This document shows, one piece after another, positions 35,901 through 46,786 of a DNA stretch of 64,000 nucleotides (the stretch's first letter is position 1; the number at the start of each line of letters is the position of its first letter). Under the pieces are notes generated by a model. That model was given only the letters and a program-made list of their open reading frames with translations. It ran no database searches and had not been told where the DNA came from. The stretch comes from Leptasterias polaris (lineage: Eukaryota > Echinodermata > Asteroidea > Forcipulatida > Asteriidae): positions 1,302,001 through 1,366,000 of the forward strand of contig JAZGTN010000064.1 of the NCBI GenBank assembly GCA_037783415.1, written 5' to 3'. A program made the translations under genes and the position numbers.

Positions 35901-38900
35901 TTCAAAGCCCTCTATTAGAAATATCTGTACTGTTTTGCCGATCAGGAGCCTTCGTTGCTGGACTGGATGCAGGGCTGGTCTACAACTCCTTCCCCAAGAT
36001 GGCTGACAAATGGGTCCCTGATGACATCATGGCAATAGAACCAAAATACAAGAATGTGTTTGAGAATCCTACGACAGTGCAATTTGATCATCGCATACTG
36101 GTGAGTCTTCATCACACATGACTCTTTGTGTATGTGTTTATAGATACAGCAGACCAAAGGTTAAAAAAGTTGCAAGGTGCAAAAGATAGTTAGTGGCCTG
36201 ACATTTCGACCCCAGCAGAATCTTTCTTTTTAGCCTGCGAGAAAGACTCTGCTAGGGTCGAAAAGTCGGGCCATGAACTCTTTTTTGCATTTATATCAGC
36301 AGTTTGCAACAGCTTATTCTATTTTCTCACATTCGCTAAGAGACTTTTTGAAGGTCAAATCTTAATTAAAAACATTAAACTTTCCATGAACTGAAACCAT
36401 TCCAGAAAAAACACTGTGCACAAAATTATCTGTGATTGGTAAGAATAAGATGCATGCAGTACATATCTTAATTATTGCAGACTAGCACAGCATATCTATT
36501 TTTCAAAACCACAGTGGATGTTATTAAAATGATTAAACTCCTGTCTTACAGCTTAACATTGACTTCTTTTGTGTTTCAGGGCACAACATCAGTAACGGCT
36601 GTTGCTGGGCTATGGCTACTAGCTCGCAGGGTACCATTACCAGCTAGAGCTAATCTAGCAGTGAACTGTATGCTTGCAATGAGTGCTGCCCAGGTAGGTT
36701 AACCCTAATGATCGCAAACCCGGGATATCCTGGGTCACATGCAGGGTCACATGACGCACACTCAGATCCCACATCCAGGATATCCCAAGGTGTGCAGTTG
36801 CTGTAACATTTGCCTCTGTCACACTCATATTATACGCACTATGAAAACAAAAAGAGAGCCTAAACTACTGTACCTGTTGAATGTTGCCCTCTTTTGGTAT
36901 ATTGAGCTTTTGCCTGCCTTCACCCAGGCCTTTTCACAGCTCCTGCATGGCTTCAAGGTAGGGTCATAATTTGCTAATGACCCCGAACAAACTTGTGTAA
37001 TTTCTATCTGAAAGTGAACTTGTTATAAAGATGGTAATGGTAGTAAGCATCCTGTGAAATTATTTCTTCTGAAATGTCCCAATTGATAAGAAATCAATCA
37101 AAACATTTAATTCTTAGAAACATGAACCATTTCTCAGATTTCTGAGGGTTGGTATTCGTTTTCAGCGGCGGATACAGGGGGGGCGTGGGGGGCGCACACC
37201 CCCCCCCCCTTTTGCTTGGAAAAAAAAAAAAAAAAAGAGACACCATCAAGGAGAAAAGTGAGGGAGAGACAAAATTAATGACTAAGGCCCTACCTAGTAT
37301 TTTATTTCAAAAAAGCTACTAAAAATCCGTACCTCGTACATTTTGTTTCATTTGTGGACCACTATTATTTCACTGACAGACATTGTCTCACGTGAATCTT
37401 GTGTACTGTGTGGAAAGCGTGTTTTTCTCACACACTGAACATGCCTGGCGCGGGGATCATTCACCCACATCGTGAGTCGACCATGCATGCCACCTGTGTG
37501 TGTGTACATTGTGCAAAGAAGTTTCTGGATGGAAAGTCAGCACTCGCGCGCGCTAAATACAATGTGACTTTTACAATACGAACTTCCGGAAACTAGTGAA
37601 GACATAGCCCCATGAATAGGGATAATCTACTTCGTATCCTTGGCCCAGTGCATCCTTTTTCTGTGGCCGATTTAAATTTTAAAATGGGTTATGAAACGTA
37701 CCGATCGAAAGCTACTGTACTTGTAGAAGGCCCTAATGCTGAATTGTTTTTTTTAAAACATCACAGATCTTTTGGGAAAATTGTTTGCTTTTCGAGTCGC
37801 GAGTGTGATTTTTTCCCCACTTATTAACTTGCGGGAAAACCATTGTCAGGTTCCCTCAAAAAGCCACAACAGTTAGACGATCAACTGCTGATATTTAATG
37901 GGGACCAGACTGATTTAGTCAGCGCGCCGAGCGCAATCAAGGTTTTGTGAAATACGCGTAATGCTGTGCGCATCTCATGCCCGTCTGGGAAAGATATAGA
38001 CCTTTCTTTTGTTGATAAACAAAGTGCGCCGGTTGGCATGGACGGCCGAATGTTGGCAAAACATTCAATCGTGCTAAAAAATGTTGTGACCAAATTCAAC
38101 ATTTTCTGTAAAGATTCATGAACGGAAATACCTTCCATGATTGGTTGATTTGTTTCCAACAAATTCAACACTATTTTTGAATATTTTGTGTAACACTGCT
38201 ACAAACTGTGATGTGGCAATCTGTTTTTGATTTGCAGTTATATGGCTTTCCATAGTTTTTCAACCTGGGTTGGCAAAAACTCGGGCTGTGACGTTGCAAA
38301 AGAAAGGTCTATACTATGCTCAGCGCGTTATGTAAATCAGTCTGGTCCCCATAGATAGTTTAAATGTTGTGAAATTGTTAAGGGAACCCAACTAGGTTCT
38401 CGCGCAAGTTGTTAATACGCGTTATCAAAAAATTCACTCTCGCGACTAGAAAGGCAATCAATTTTCCCCAAACATGTGTGATGTTTTTAAAAAAAAAATT
38501 AGCATTTGGGCTTTCTACAAGTAGGCCTACAGTAGCATTCGATCGGTAAGTTTCATAACCCGGATTAAAAACTACATCGGGCACAAATATAGGATTGCAA
38601 TGGTGCTTAGGCCCAATTGGCAAGGATACGAATGAAGTGGATTGGCCCTACTCATGGGGCTAGTGAAGACATAGCATCGTATAATCATGGTGTCTCACTC
38701 TGTTTAGAAAATCACAGATTTTTTTCGTATTCAAGAAAGAGGGTAAATATCCGTTGTGTTTCTTTCAAACTAGTCATTATCAATTGTGCAGATAGTACAA
38801 CGATGTAGGGCTGGGGAGGGGGCTAGGCCTCTAGTAGGCCTACCCTCACCTTGTCGTACATTAATGTTATTGTTGCTCGATCGCACTGTCACTGAAGACA

Positions 38901-40178
38901 AGCACAGCTTGTTATTTTGTGTCACATTCTAATCCTCAAGTATGTGAAAACTAAATGACAAAGAGACCCTATTTGCATGGTTACATGTATATTAAAAATT
39001 GCACTATCGTTTAACTCGCCAACAGTTTTTCCCCCTGAATTAAAGTATAAGTTGTAGCCTGCATTTTGACTTTATAACTCAGGATGGCCGATTCAAATCG
39101 ATGACTCCCAACTCGAAAATAATGTTTTAATAATGATCTTGCAAAAACAAAATTGGTTTAAGTGGTCAGATATTGCATGAGATCGTACCACAGAGCATCT
39201 AAAATCCTGTTTCGTAGCATTTCGGGCCCCGGAACCGGCCCATGCGGGTTCGCATTATGCGCTCGTAGGCGCCACAAATTGCATTCACCATTTGCTGCTT
39301 GGTAAATTTTCACGCCCCCCCGTTTGGAAAATCCTGGATCCGCCCCTGGTTTTTGCAAATGCTGCAGCCAGAGATGCAGTGAAAGTTTTTTGCTGTTTTT
39401 TTCAACAAGTTGACACTGTATTCAAGACCATAGGTTTTTCTGCATGGGTTTTGGTCGCTTAGTCTAAATTGTAACAAATTTTACACACATATTTTATTGA
39501 AAATATGGCTCAATTTCCTTCTGTGATTTACTTTCGTGACCAATAAGTATACTATGACTTTTCAAACACTGTTATGATTACTCAGGTGTGTAATAAGTGT
39601 TGAAAATATCTTATTCACTTTATATTCTCATCACATTTTTGGTCGGTTGTTGGATTGTGCACATTTAACTTATTTGAACTTTAGCTCACATTATCACTGA
39701 TGACTCACAACACTTGTCATGGCTCTCTAATACTGGTCAGAATAACATTGCATATTACAGGTGCCGATTTCAATAAGAGCTAAGATTGATCTTAAGCCGT
39801 GTATCAATCTTGATTGCTTAGCAAAGTGTGATGTCATAATACAAATCACTGCAAGGGATATTGGAAACTCAAATTTGAGCCCAGGTCTATCGCATGAACA
39901 CGACATTTCCACCCAAGGTGAATTTAAAAGACCAGTGGATTAGGCTTTTTTCTAACATTTATTAGAATGATAATGAACTATAATAAATCTTACGTTTATT
40001 TTATATTTTTGATAATTACCCCCCCCCCCCCAACCCTCCCATGCAGATTACCCTTGGAATATGCACGTTATTGTACTTCGTACCGACCAAGCTAGCTGCA
40101 GCTCATCAGTCAGGATCTCTCACATTACTTTCTCTAGCTCTATGGTTTGCTCATGAAATCCGTAAGATGCCCAAGTAA
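26802..40178 (+). CDS. COX15: COX15, mitochondrial heme A synthase (9 exons)
   Basis: Exons: 26802-26960, 31472-31632, 33312-33434, 34016-34202, 35145-35309, 35548-35629, 35946-36100, 36580-36693 and 40047-40178 (stop TAA 40176-40178). All junctions are GT/AG and phases join, giving 425 residues (human COX15 is about 410). The enzyme oxidises heme O to heme A in the mitochondrial inner membrane for cytochrome c oxidase. Family hallmarks: [13 protein letters not shown] at the exon 2/3 junction, [10 protein letters not shown] (H168), [10 protein letters not shown] (H241), FDHRI (H341) and AAAHQSGSL (H402), the conserved histidines for heme binding. Hydrophobic segments fit a polytopic membrane protein, the first near residues 84-106. 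Introns 1, 2 and 8 are long and full of transposons. No lesion is seen. This is the only host gene recognised in the window. Confidence 0.96.
27068..27250. mobile_element. MITE with about 39-bp TIRs (TACTCCTAGAACTATGA)
   Basis: TACTCCTAGAACTATGAAG...CCGCTATCGTCTCC at the left is mirrored at 27212-27250. The element is 183 bp in COX15 intron 1 and is flanked on both sides by poly-G (the right run 27251-27275 is 25 nt). A smaller sibling is at 28817-28894. Confidence 0.75.
27635..27724. repeat. Nested inverted repeats (three-armed)
   Basis: GCAAAAATTAAGACAGCGCG at the left pairs with a full inverse arm at 27701-27724 and, over its inner half (AAGACAGCGCGGTGT), with a second inverse arm at 27674-27688. 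One arm can therefore pair with either of two partners. Probably a MITE core in COX15 intron 1. Confidence 0.6.
27723..27990 (+). repeat. Diverged repeat, copy 1 (unoccupied site)
   Basis: It shares TTTGGATGTT, CAAATAACCTT, AATTGTGCG, CTCGATGTGTAC, TTGGAATGATCCCAAT and CAGCCGGCCGGGCTGTG in order with 28916-29690. This copy is continuous where the second copy carries the 499-bp element at 29023-29521. Confidence 0.65.
28435..28598 (+). mobile_element. tRNA-derived SINE
   Basis: The tRNA-like body has an A-box (TAGCTCAGTTGG, 28507-28518), a B-box (GGTTCAAATCC, 28551-28561), a 7-bp acceptor stem with one G-T pair, and a D-stem GCTC/GAGC. The anticodon arm is imperfect and position 33 is not T, so it is not called as a functional tRNA. 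The 3' block CAATTTTTCTTTGTTCAACC and the 5' block GAATGGCTTCTGACTGGCAC are shared with 41050-41224. In COX15 intron 1, sense orientation. Confidence 0.75.
28817..28894. mobile_element. Small MITE, sibling of 27068-27250
   Basis: ACTCCTAGAACTTTGAGG and its inverse (TTGTAGTTCTAGGAGT) bound a 78-bp near-palindrome. It shares the TIR and the TTCCGCTAT(C/T)GTC core with the 183-bp element upstream. Confidence 0.65.
28916..29690 (+). repeat. Diverged repeat, copy 2 (occupied by the 499-bp element)
   Basis: Homologous to 27723-27990 on both sides of the insertion at 29023-29521. Its right part (29560-29665) is itself an imperfect inverted repeat around CAGCCGGCCGGGCTGTG / CCAACAGCCCTGCCGGCTG. Confidence 0.65.
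29023..29521. mobile_element. Palindrome-rich DNA transposon (MITE), CGGC duplication
   Basis: TGTTC...GAACA termini with TIRs of about 90 bp (29023-29114 and 29427-29521). The TIR is built from CCCAACTATAGTTGGG palindromes and CCCAACTTGA modules. CGGC flanks both ends (29019-29022, 29522-29525). The sister repeat at 27723-27990 lacks the insertion. Non-coding, in COX15 intron 1. Confidence 0.8.
29691..30639. other. COX15 intron 1, no recognisable element
   Basis: No ORF or repeat boundary supported by eye. Confidence 0.5.
30640..31360. repeat. Degenerate tandem repeat, about 140-bp period
   Basis: The phrase GGCAAGTTATAACTGAATGG...CCAGTATGAA...AAAGTTGGGA...AGGTCAAGGTCAC recurs near 30680, 30822 and 30960, with weaker copies to 31360. 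The periods contain AGGTCA direct repeats. Intronic (COX15 intron 1). Confidence 0.65.
31860..32010. repeat. GC-rich dispersed repeat fragment
   Basis: GAGTGCAAGCGCAAAGCGCG...GGGCTCCGGGGCCCGCCC...CCCCAAATTTTTTTTGGGG resembles a motif class common as dispersed repeats in marine invertebrate genomes (recollection, not searched). In COX15 intron 2. The rest of this intron shows nothing recognisable. Confidence 0.4.
36718..36793. repeat. Short inverted repeat (GGGATATCCTGG / CCAGGATATCCC)
   Basis: A 12-bp perfect inverted repeat spans about 70 bp in COX15 intron 8, with GGGTCACATG twice between the arms. Possible MITE; no target duplication identified. Confidence 0.5.
37163..39348. mobile_element. 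Non-autonomous hAT-like transposon in COX15 intron 8
   Basis: The left end is CAGCGGCGGATACAGG. The right end read inversely is CAGGGGCGGATCCAGG, followed inward on both sides by a G-run with GGGGGGCGTG. Terminal CAG and this sequence class fit hAT elements. The expected 8-bp duplication is not clear (TTCGTTTT versus GTTTTTGC). The interior is non-coding and contains a diverged palindrome (arms about 37600-37899 and 38351-38650) with a second MITE at its centre. Confidence 0.5.
37900..38350. mobile_element. MITE with TIR GGGGACCAGACTGATTTA
   Basis: A perfect 18-bp inverted repeat bounds 451 non-coding bases. It sits near the centre of the larger imperfect palindrome inside the hAT-like element. 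No clear target duplication. Confidence 0.7.
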
Positions 40179-40663
40179 GCAACAGGGTTCTTCTATCCCT
40201 TACACCAAAGGAAGGAGTTTATGCGATTAAAGTTGTGTCCACAATTACACTTTAACATCTTTTCTGGAATTTGGTTCGACTTAGATATAAGCACTTAACT
40301 TAAATGAAATATCCTCAATGAATGCATCAGTTTTATTTGGTGCGAATTTATTTAAGTTTGTGGTCAATACGGGCCTCAAATTAAAGTCAAAATGAAGATG
40401 TATTATTGTACTTGTATTACTGAGAGCTCAAAATACCCACCGGACCACTGAACAGAGCCCAGAAATGTTCCGAGGTTCAGTTTAGACGAGATTAGATTGA
40501 ATTTTTTATTCAACAGGAAAACATGGAAAGTGTTTTCTCAGTCATTAAAAAACCAAAAGCCTAAAAATACAAATAATCATTTGCAACACTTATGTATTGA
40601 AGTGGAATGAGGGGACTAGAAATAACACAAGTTTGTTATGTTGTAAATCATGTGGCAAGGCAA

Positions 40664-40689
40664 AATAAATATTTGACTTTGCAAATAAA
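40664..40689 (+). terminator. COX15: COX15 polyadenylation signals
   Basis: AATAAA occurs at 40664-40669 and 40684-40689, about 490-510 bp after the COX15 stop, in AT-rich sequence. This gives a plausible 3' UTR end near 40700-40720. No other AATAAA was noted closer to the stop. Confidence 0.5.
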
Positions 40690-41049
40690 GTTTATTAAAA
40701 TCATAAATAATAATCTCCACTCTTATAGTTGATTGTTATTATTTTGAATGTCGTTTGAATGCCCTTGTGTGTAAAGCTCCCAAATAAGATAAATGATTTA
40801 GTAAAATTAATCTTTTCAAGAATGTACAATAAGTTACAGTCTACAAACTTTTCATTAATGTACATGTTCCCCTGATGTACACCTTTCAAATTTGTCAACC
40901 ACTTAAATATCAAGCTATTTTTTCTTACACAAAATCAGCATGCATGTCTTCTAAGTTGTGTCAGTGGCTAAATTGACAAACTCTTTTATCACCCTAAGGC
41001 CTGAAGATTTCATTGAAGAGCAAAAAAGGTGAAGACAAATATTACGGTC

Positions 41050-41224
41050 GAATGGCTTCTGACTGGCACCCCCCCCCCCCCCCCCCCCGAACAAAGATAT
41101 TGACAAAATAGGGAGACCGCCAACATAGGGCTAGAGCTCAGTTGGTAGAGCGCCGGCACGTTAAACCGGAGGTCGTTGGTTCAAATCCCGCTCTAGTCAA
41201 TTTTTCTTTGTTCAACCCAAAATC
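41050..41224 (+). mobile_element. tRNA-derived SINE, 4-bp deletion at the A-box
   Basis: Nearly identical to 28435-28598 but with GCTAGAGCTCAGTTGG in place of GCTAGATAGCTCAGTTGG, which shortens the region before the A-box. The B-box is intact. It contains a 20-nt C run (41069-41088) where the other copy has only six C. Confidence 0.75.
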
Positions 41225-41392
41225 ATTTAAAAATTTACCCAGTCAGTTTCCCTTGTGGTTTATTATTTGAAAAATATTTGAAAAATATTTGGGTTAAAGT
41301 GTCACTAGAGCGATTTTCGCTGCGGTTCCCCTTATCAATAAAACTGTAGAATGATACTTCATTATGACACATAAAAAAAATCTAAAGAATTG

Positions 41393-41566
41393 GCTTTGTG
41401 ATTCGATTATCACTGTTTATTTATATGCTTTATTGTAAATGTTAAGAAACATAAAAAGACACAAAACTAAATAAAAATAAGATTTGAAAGCCAAGAATTC
41501 TTAATGTTTTTTTTGTTTTTACAAATTACCATGGTAATTTTTTTAATTAAATAAAAAATATGTTGA
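41393..41566. repeat. Repeat shared with the ISL2EU-like element interior
   Basis: Copy of 18827-19025. It ends exactly where macro-repeat unit A begins (GTTGAACTAGACTTAACG). Confidence 0.65.
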
Positions 41567-44296
41567 ACTAGACTTAACGTGTTTGTGACAACAAACACTA
41601 GGTGTTCGGGTATCGCTGGTGGGCTCACTGCTGTTTTAATGCGTAAGCTATATCATTGAATCGCTGAAAACAATCCTGATAGCTTTTGAAATATTAGAGA
41701 AAGTAAAGTATAAATAGGTTACACAAGAAATAAAGGGCTGCTAAAAATTTTATAAATTTTATAAATAACCTTTTGTTTAGCCAAATTTGAAAACCTATGA
41801 CATCATTATGAAGTTAGAAAGTTTTTAGCGAGACATAGGCATTTAAATATGTGCCTAGTGGAAAACAAAGATTAACTTAGAAAGTAAGTTTATTTATTTT
41901 TCGATGGTTATCGATTTTGTATTGATAAAAAACCACACTATACATGTTGACATTATTAGGTTACAATTCAGAAAAGTTTTTAACAGGGTTTCAAATCCAA
42001 TGAGGTGGATACTCGGTTCAGGAAACATTGATTGTTCAATACAAAAACACTGATGATGATGTCGCTAAAATAAGTCAAGCAAGTTCTGAGCTGGCAGTTG
42101 TATTATTTAAAAAGCTTAATTTGCTTGATTTTTGGATATTGATTTTCCTACAGAACAGTTTGTTAATTTTTAGACTATTGAAAGGGCACTTGTTTTAAAT
42201 CATAATGCAAAACGAAGGCAAATCATGAAGACGGCAAATCTAAGCCTCTCTTGAATTTTGACTTATAACATAATGTTTATAAGTTCTATTTCTACCTGTA
42301 TGGTGCATCATACAGGAAATGAGGAATGCAACACAACAACACGTGGAAAATCTGTCACTGGATCCAAGACCATGCCGGTGGATGTGCTGTATTCTGAAGA
42401 AGAAAAAAACAATATTACAAAATAAACAAAGTATGACTCTAGGAAAATTAAGTCAAGCTGAAACTGTTAAAATAAACAAAAATCAAGACTTAAAACGTTT
42501 CATATTTATATAATAATACTACTAATTTATTTAATTTATATTGCGCTCTCTCAATGACCAACCTGTTCAAAGGGGGGGGGGGGGGGGGGGTCAAAACAGT
42601 AACAACATTAAAACTTAGGAAATTGCACAAGAAAAGGTTAGTGGAAGGTGCACATATTGTTTTGGAAACAAACGTCATCAAAGTTGCCTACAAACATTCT
42701 TCAGTCGGACCATTTTCTGACTTTAGTGACACAGCCAACAATCATACCAATCCCCCATTGCCCAATTCTACTCCTCGACGATCACACTAAACGTTCTTTA
42801 GTTTTAAAAACATCACCAACGCCACCACTTGATGATAAAAGATAAACTTTATAACATAACTGTGCATTAAATAAATACTCATTTTGAAAAGCAATGATTT
42901 TCACACAAAGCTTACCGTTTTATCACCGTGTGGCACCGATATAGCATCGATAAACACTGCCGTGGACGCCGTCCGAAACACCCATTCATGAGCTGATGTC
43001 AAGTCTCTGCTTCTCGGTGTTTGATAAACACATAACCAATGTTCGTCTTTTTCTGCTTGCATTTTCTCAAACAATTACAAGTCATACGAATCACTGAAGC
43101 AGGTGGTCATCTCAGTGAAACTTCGTCTTCAATTCCATATTGATCATTAAGCGATGAGAAGGGCGAATAGGGGAACAATTAGACGCTGAATATAAGCGGT
43201 ATTTAGATCTATAATCTTAATAGTACGCCATTGATAATCTTGAACTACGTTGTACATACGGTAAAGGCGCTTCGCCGCTCGCGCTGGTCTTTTTTCGTGC
43301 GTGATATCCGGGCCGGGGGTGCCGCGGTGCGCCTTGACTAAAGGCTAGCTTCCCGCCACATGAAACAACAATGACGACACTGAACTGCAGCTTGCATCAG
43401 TTTCAACGTTATAATAATGTTTTGTCAATCAAAGTTGGGGGGGGGGGGGGGGGGGGGGTACGAGTGGGTAGTTGCTCTTCATTGTTCGGTTTTGACCATA
43501 TATTAAGGTCAAAATGTTGTCATGTCTGTGTTCAGAAGTTTGAGCACGACTAACGTTCTACACCCTGATACAAAAATTATGCTGAAATGATCAGTAGTTT
43601 TAAAGATATATATAAGATAGGATAATAAGAAATTTTCAACTTCCGATTTTAACCGGAAGTAAGTTCAAATGTTGGACGGGTTCTGTGTAGCGTTTGTCGA
43701 ACTTTAAATGAGCTATCCGATGATGTGTAGATTATAAAAAACAAACAAATGGTTCATGAGTTATGCTTTTTACAAATATTAAACTTTGATTTATTATAAT
43801 TCGATGCCCGATGACGTCATCATGACGTAAATAGGTTTGTGTCGTCTTGATAGTGAGGTTCAACTATCTGTTGAGTTTCATTGTTCAATTCAATCTCAAT
43901 CTTGAGTTATTCCGTAGATAAGCTCGAAAGTGTTTTTTGAAGGAAAAAAACGAAGGCGAACTTCGACCTAGGGTAACGACCCGGAAGTTAAGGTCATGTG
44001 AATTTGGCGTTAACTTTTCAAATGTTGCCCGTGTCTTGATCTATCATATGCCCAAATATGAATACTGTAGTTGTAATATTCAGAGACATACAGGCATTGG
44101 CATGAGGGCACTTTTCGAGCTAAAATGGCTTGTAACTTGACACCTGATGACGTAATCGTGACGTCACAACTTACTCGGCTTCTCCTAGTTATGTTCTAAC
44201 TTCACATGAAGTTTCAAGTTGATCAAAGATTCGGAAGTATGTGTTTGCTTGCGGACAAAGCTCGCTGAGAAGAATAAGCAAAACAAAGAAGGAAAA
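41567..44296 (+). repeat. Macro-repeat unit A (about 2.7 kb)
   Basis: It starts ACTAGACTTAACG with the hairpin GTGTTTGT-GACA-ACAAACAC and TAGGTGTTCGGG. It is nearly identical to unit C (58851-61679) and to the partial unit at 63273-64000. It includes a variable poly-G run (42572-42590, 19 nt here and 7 nt in units C and E), a second one (43437-43458) and two double CRE-like palindromes (43812-43830, 44148-44166). The 64-codon frame at 42319-42513 is preserved between copies only because the copies are young. No protein family is recognised. Confidence 0.75.
43812..43830. promoter_or_regulatory. Paired CRE-like palindromes, second site degenerate
   Basis: TGACGTCATCATGACGTAA. Same 11-bp spacing as in the other units. 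A second pair in the same unit is TGACGTAATCGTGACGTCA at 44148-44166. Confidence 0.4.
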
Positions 44297-45538
44297 CTAG
44301 ACTTAACGTGTTTGTGACAACAAACACTAGGTGTTCGGGTATCGCTGGTGGGCTCACTGCTGTTTTAATGCGTAAGCTGTATCATTGAATCGCTGAAAAC
44401 AATCCTGATAGCTTTTGAAATATTAGAGAAAGTAAAGAAAGTAAAGAAATAAAGGGCTGCTAAAATTTTTATAAATTTTATAAATAACAACCTTTTGTTT
44501 AGCCAAATTTGAAAACCTATGACATCATTATGAAGTTAGAAAGTTTTTAGCGAGACATAGGCATTTAAATATGTGCCAAGTGGAAAACAAAGATGAACTT
44601 ACAAAAAATATAAGCAAAAGAGTACATTACAAAAAATATAAGCAAAAGAGTACATTATTTAGATTATTTTGAAAGGGCAAAGGGTCCATTGTCAGTTCAT
44701 AGTCATACAGAGGAACATTTTTCCCACTTCCCCTTCATCTTGGCCACAGATCTTGAAACGAGCCTTTGAATGACACACAAGTACAACTTTTAAGTATTAT
44801 GTATTCCATTCAATGTAGTTTATTTATTTTTCAATGGTTTTTCGAATCTTTATTGATTAATAAAAAACACACTATTTTATGCTATTCATGTTGACATTAT
44901 TAAGTAACATTTCTGAAAAGTTTTTAACAGGGTTTAAAAAACAGTGAGTTGGATACTCAATAAGTATCAGTGCATGAATCATTGATTGTTCTAAACATAT
45001 GCACTGACGATGATGTCATTAAAACAAGTCAAGTATGAGCTACGGTTGCATGTTTTTAAATAGCTTGTTTGATTTTTAGACATTGATTGTCATACAGAAC
45101 GGTTTGTTAAATTTAGAATATTAAAAGAAAAGACTTTTGTTTATGATAATTATGCAAGGCAAAGACAAAGCATGAGGACGGCAAGTCTAAGCCTCTTGAA
45201 TTTATTCTAATAACATAATGAGTTATTAACTGATGCACCATAGAGGTAGATCTACCTCTATGGGGCATCATACACTACAACAACGGGTGTGAAACTTTCA
45301 CTGTACACCTTTCAGGCACTGGATGCACTGATGATGTCTAAAAAATAAGTCAAGTATGAGCTATTGGTTGCATTTTTAAAAATAGATTGCTTGATTTTTA
45401 GCTATGATCTTTATACAGAACGGTTTGTTAAATTTAGGATATTGAAAGAAAAGGCAAGTCATGAAGACGGCAAGTCTAAGCCTCTCGTGAATTTTGACTA
45501 ATAACCTAATTAGTTGAGTACTATTTCTACCTGTATAT
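44297..45538 (+). repeat. Macro-repeat unit B, left part
   Basis: It opens with the same hairpin and TAGGTGTTCGGG as unit A and abuts it directly, so A and B are in tandem. It is interrupted at ATAT (45535-45538) by the Gypsy element and resumes at 54910 with ATATGGTGCAT. Confidence 0.75.
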
Positions 45539-46651
45539 TGTGACGGAACAGGGGGGTAGACCTGGTGAAGTTTAGTGCACCAAAAGACGCAGTGCGCATT
45601 GTGCTTTGCGGGGGGTGCTAGCGGGTTCTTATAAGCGAGCAGCGCTGGGTTTCCCGCCACTTATTGGGCTTATTTGGTCTAGTGTTTTTGATGTAGTCTG
45701 TTGCTCTAGTACTGTTAGTGTTCTAGTTCTGTGACCGTGAACTGTGCGTTGGCACTGTGCTGAGACCAAATTGCGTGTTCCCACTGCTACTGTGTGCGTT
45801 ATCTTTAGCTGGTGGTTGAGCTGTGTGACCCGTTGTGTTTCTACGTTCAGCGAGAGAGATATAGCGAGGTGGGTTTTACTGTATAAGTAAACTTTATGTT
45901 AATGTAAGGCTCGGAGTTGTAGAGCGTGAATTGGGTAACCTTTATCGGGTGAAGGCTGAAGCATTGGAAGGTTGTGTGAGTTGTATGCCGTTGAATACAC
46001 GTTGGTGTAGAACGGCTGAGGTACGATTCAGTTGCGACCACTGTGCGGGCTACCCGGAGGGTTATTAGAGACGTAGCGCTGACGAGTTCTTTAGAGAGGG
46101 TTATTGTAATCCGCATGAAGTTTCAATTGTGCAGACTTGCCAGTCTGTGAGGGTTATTAGCATAATACAGTGTGAGGTATACCTGTGTTTGGCAAGGCTG
46201 ATTCTTAGCGCTGGGCCGACTGAGGTTGTACTGAGGTTTATGCTGCTTACTATACTTGTTTGTATTACTGAGGTTTATTACATTTAGGTGAGGTTTATTA
46301 TCTTTACCTGGTTGTGTAATTACTATTATTGTTGAGTGATTCATTGAACGTTTATGAGAAATAAAACCATTGTTACTGTTATTGGAGACCTGGTATCCTT
46401 GTGAGGTTTATTGAGGTTTCGGGTGATTGCTCTGATTCTAGCTATTAGGAATATCATTCTCAATCGGTGGTAAACTTCCACCAAACGAACTGCCCCTAGG
46501 CATAGCCGCCGTTCGTTATTATCCCCCCTTTTGTCTGGGTAGCCGCTCACCCTTGCATAAGGTTAATAAATATTATTGGGGTTGGATAATCACCCTGGGT
46601 TGTGTCTGGTCTTCATCGACCTAGTCGCTGACTCGAGGGTGTCCCGCCACA
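45539..46651 (+). repeat. 5' LTR
   Basis: Begins TGTGACGGAACAGG and ends GTCCCGCCACA. A TATA-like TTATAAG lies at 45629-45635 and polyadenylation signals AATAAA at 46360-46365 and near 46565, so U3 is short and R/U5 long. It contains six GAGGTT motifs (about 46220-46420). It differs from the 3' LTR at about 45947 (T versus G) and about 46578 (T versus A). The small minus-strand ORFs inside it are duplicated in both LTRs and are not genes. Confidence 0.95.
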
Positions 46652-46653
46652 AA

Positions 46654-46672
46654 TGGTGTCAGAAGTGGGATT
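46654..46672 (+). other. Primer binding site (tRNA-Leu type)
   Basis: TGGTGTCAGAAGTGGGATT starts 2 nt after the LTR. It is complementary to the 3' end of animal tRNA-Leu including CCA, as I recall that tRNA. It primes minus-strand DNA synthesis. Confidence 0.8.
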
Positions 46673-46786
46673 TTGAGTTTGATTTCCTTGGTGATTTAAG
46701 AGCAATTGTACTTTGTAATTTTGGTGTAAAAGGTTTATTTCTGTGAAACGTGAGTTTGAGGTTACTGGGGAAGAGTAACCCTCAGT

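Noticed and set aside
39158..39358. Minus-strand ORF beginning with [15 protein letters not shown] residues
   Set aside because: It is the translation of the hAT-like terminal repeat, a phrase that recurs in spurious predicted proteins from transposon ends.
42319..42513. 64-codon ORF preserved in three copies (also 59597-59791 and 63458-63652)
   Set aside because: The copies are almost identical throughout, so conservation is due to youth. The old copy (about 2150-2330) has lost the frame.
41599..44296. Macro-repeat as a Helitron
   Set aside because: A hairpin followed by CTAG at unit starts resembles a Helitron 3' end, but the base after CTAG is not T, no TC start was located, and inverse ACCTA ends are present instead. 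Left unresolved.
45847..46550. Minus-strand ORFs in the 5' LTR (repeated at 54105-54808)
   Set aside because: Identical in both LTRs only because the LTRs are identical; antisense, short and without a known domain.
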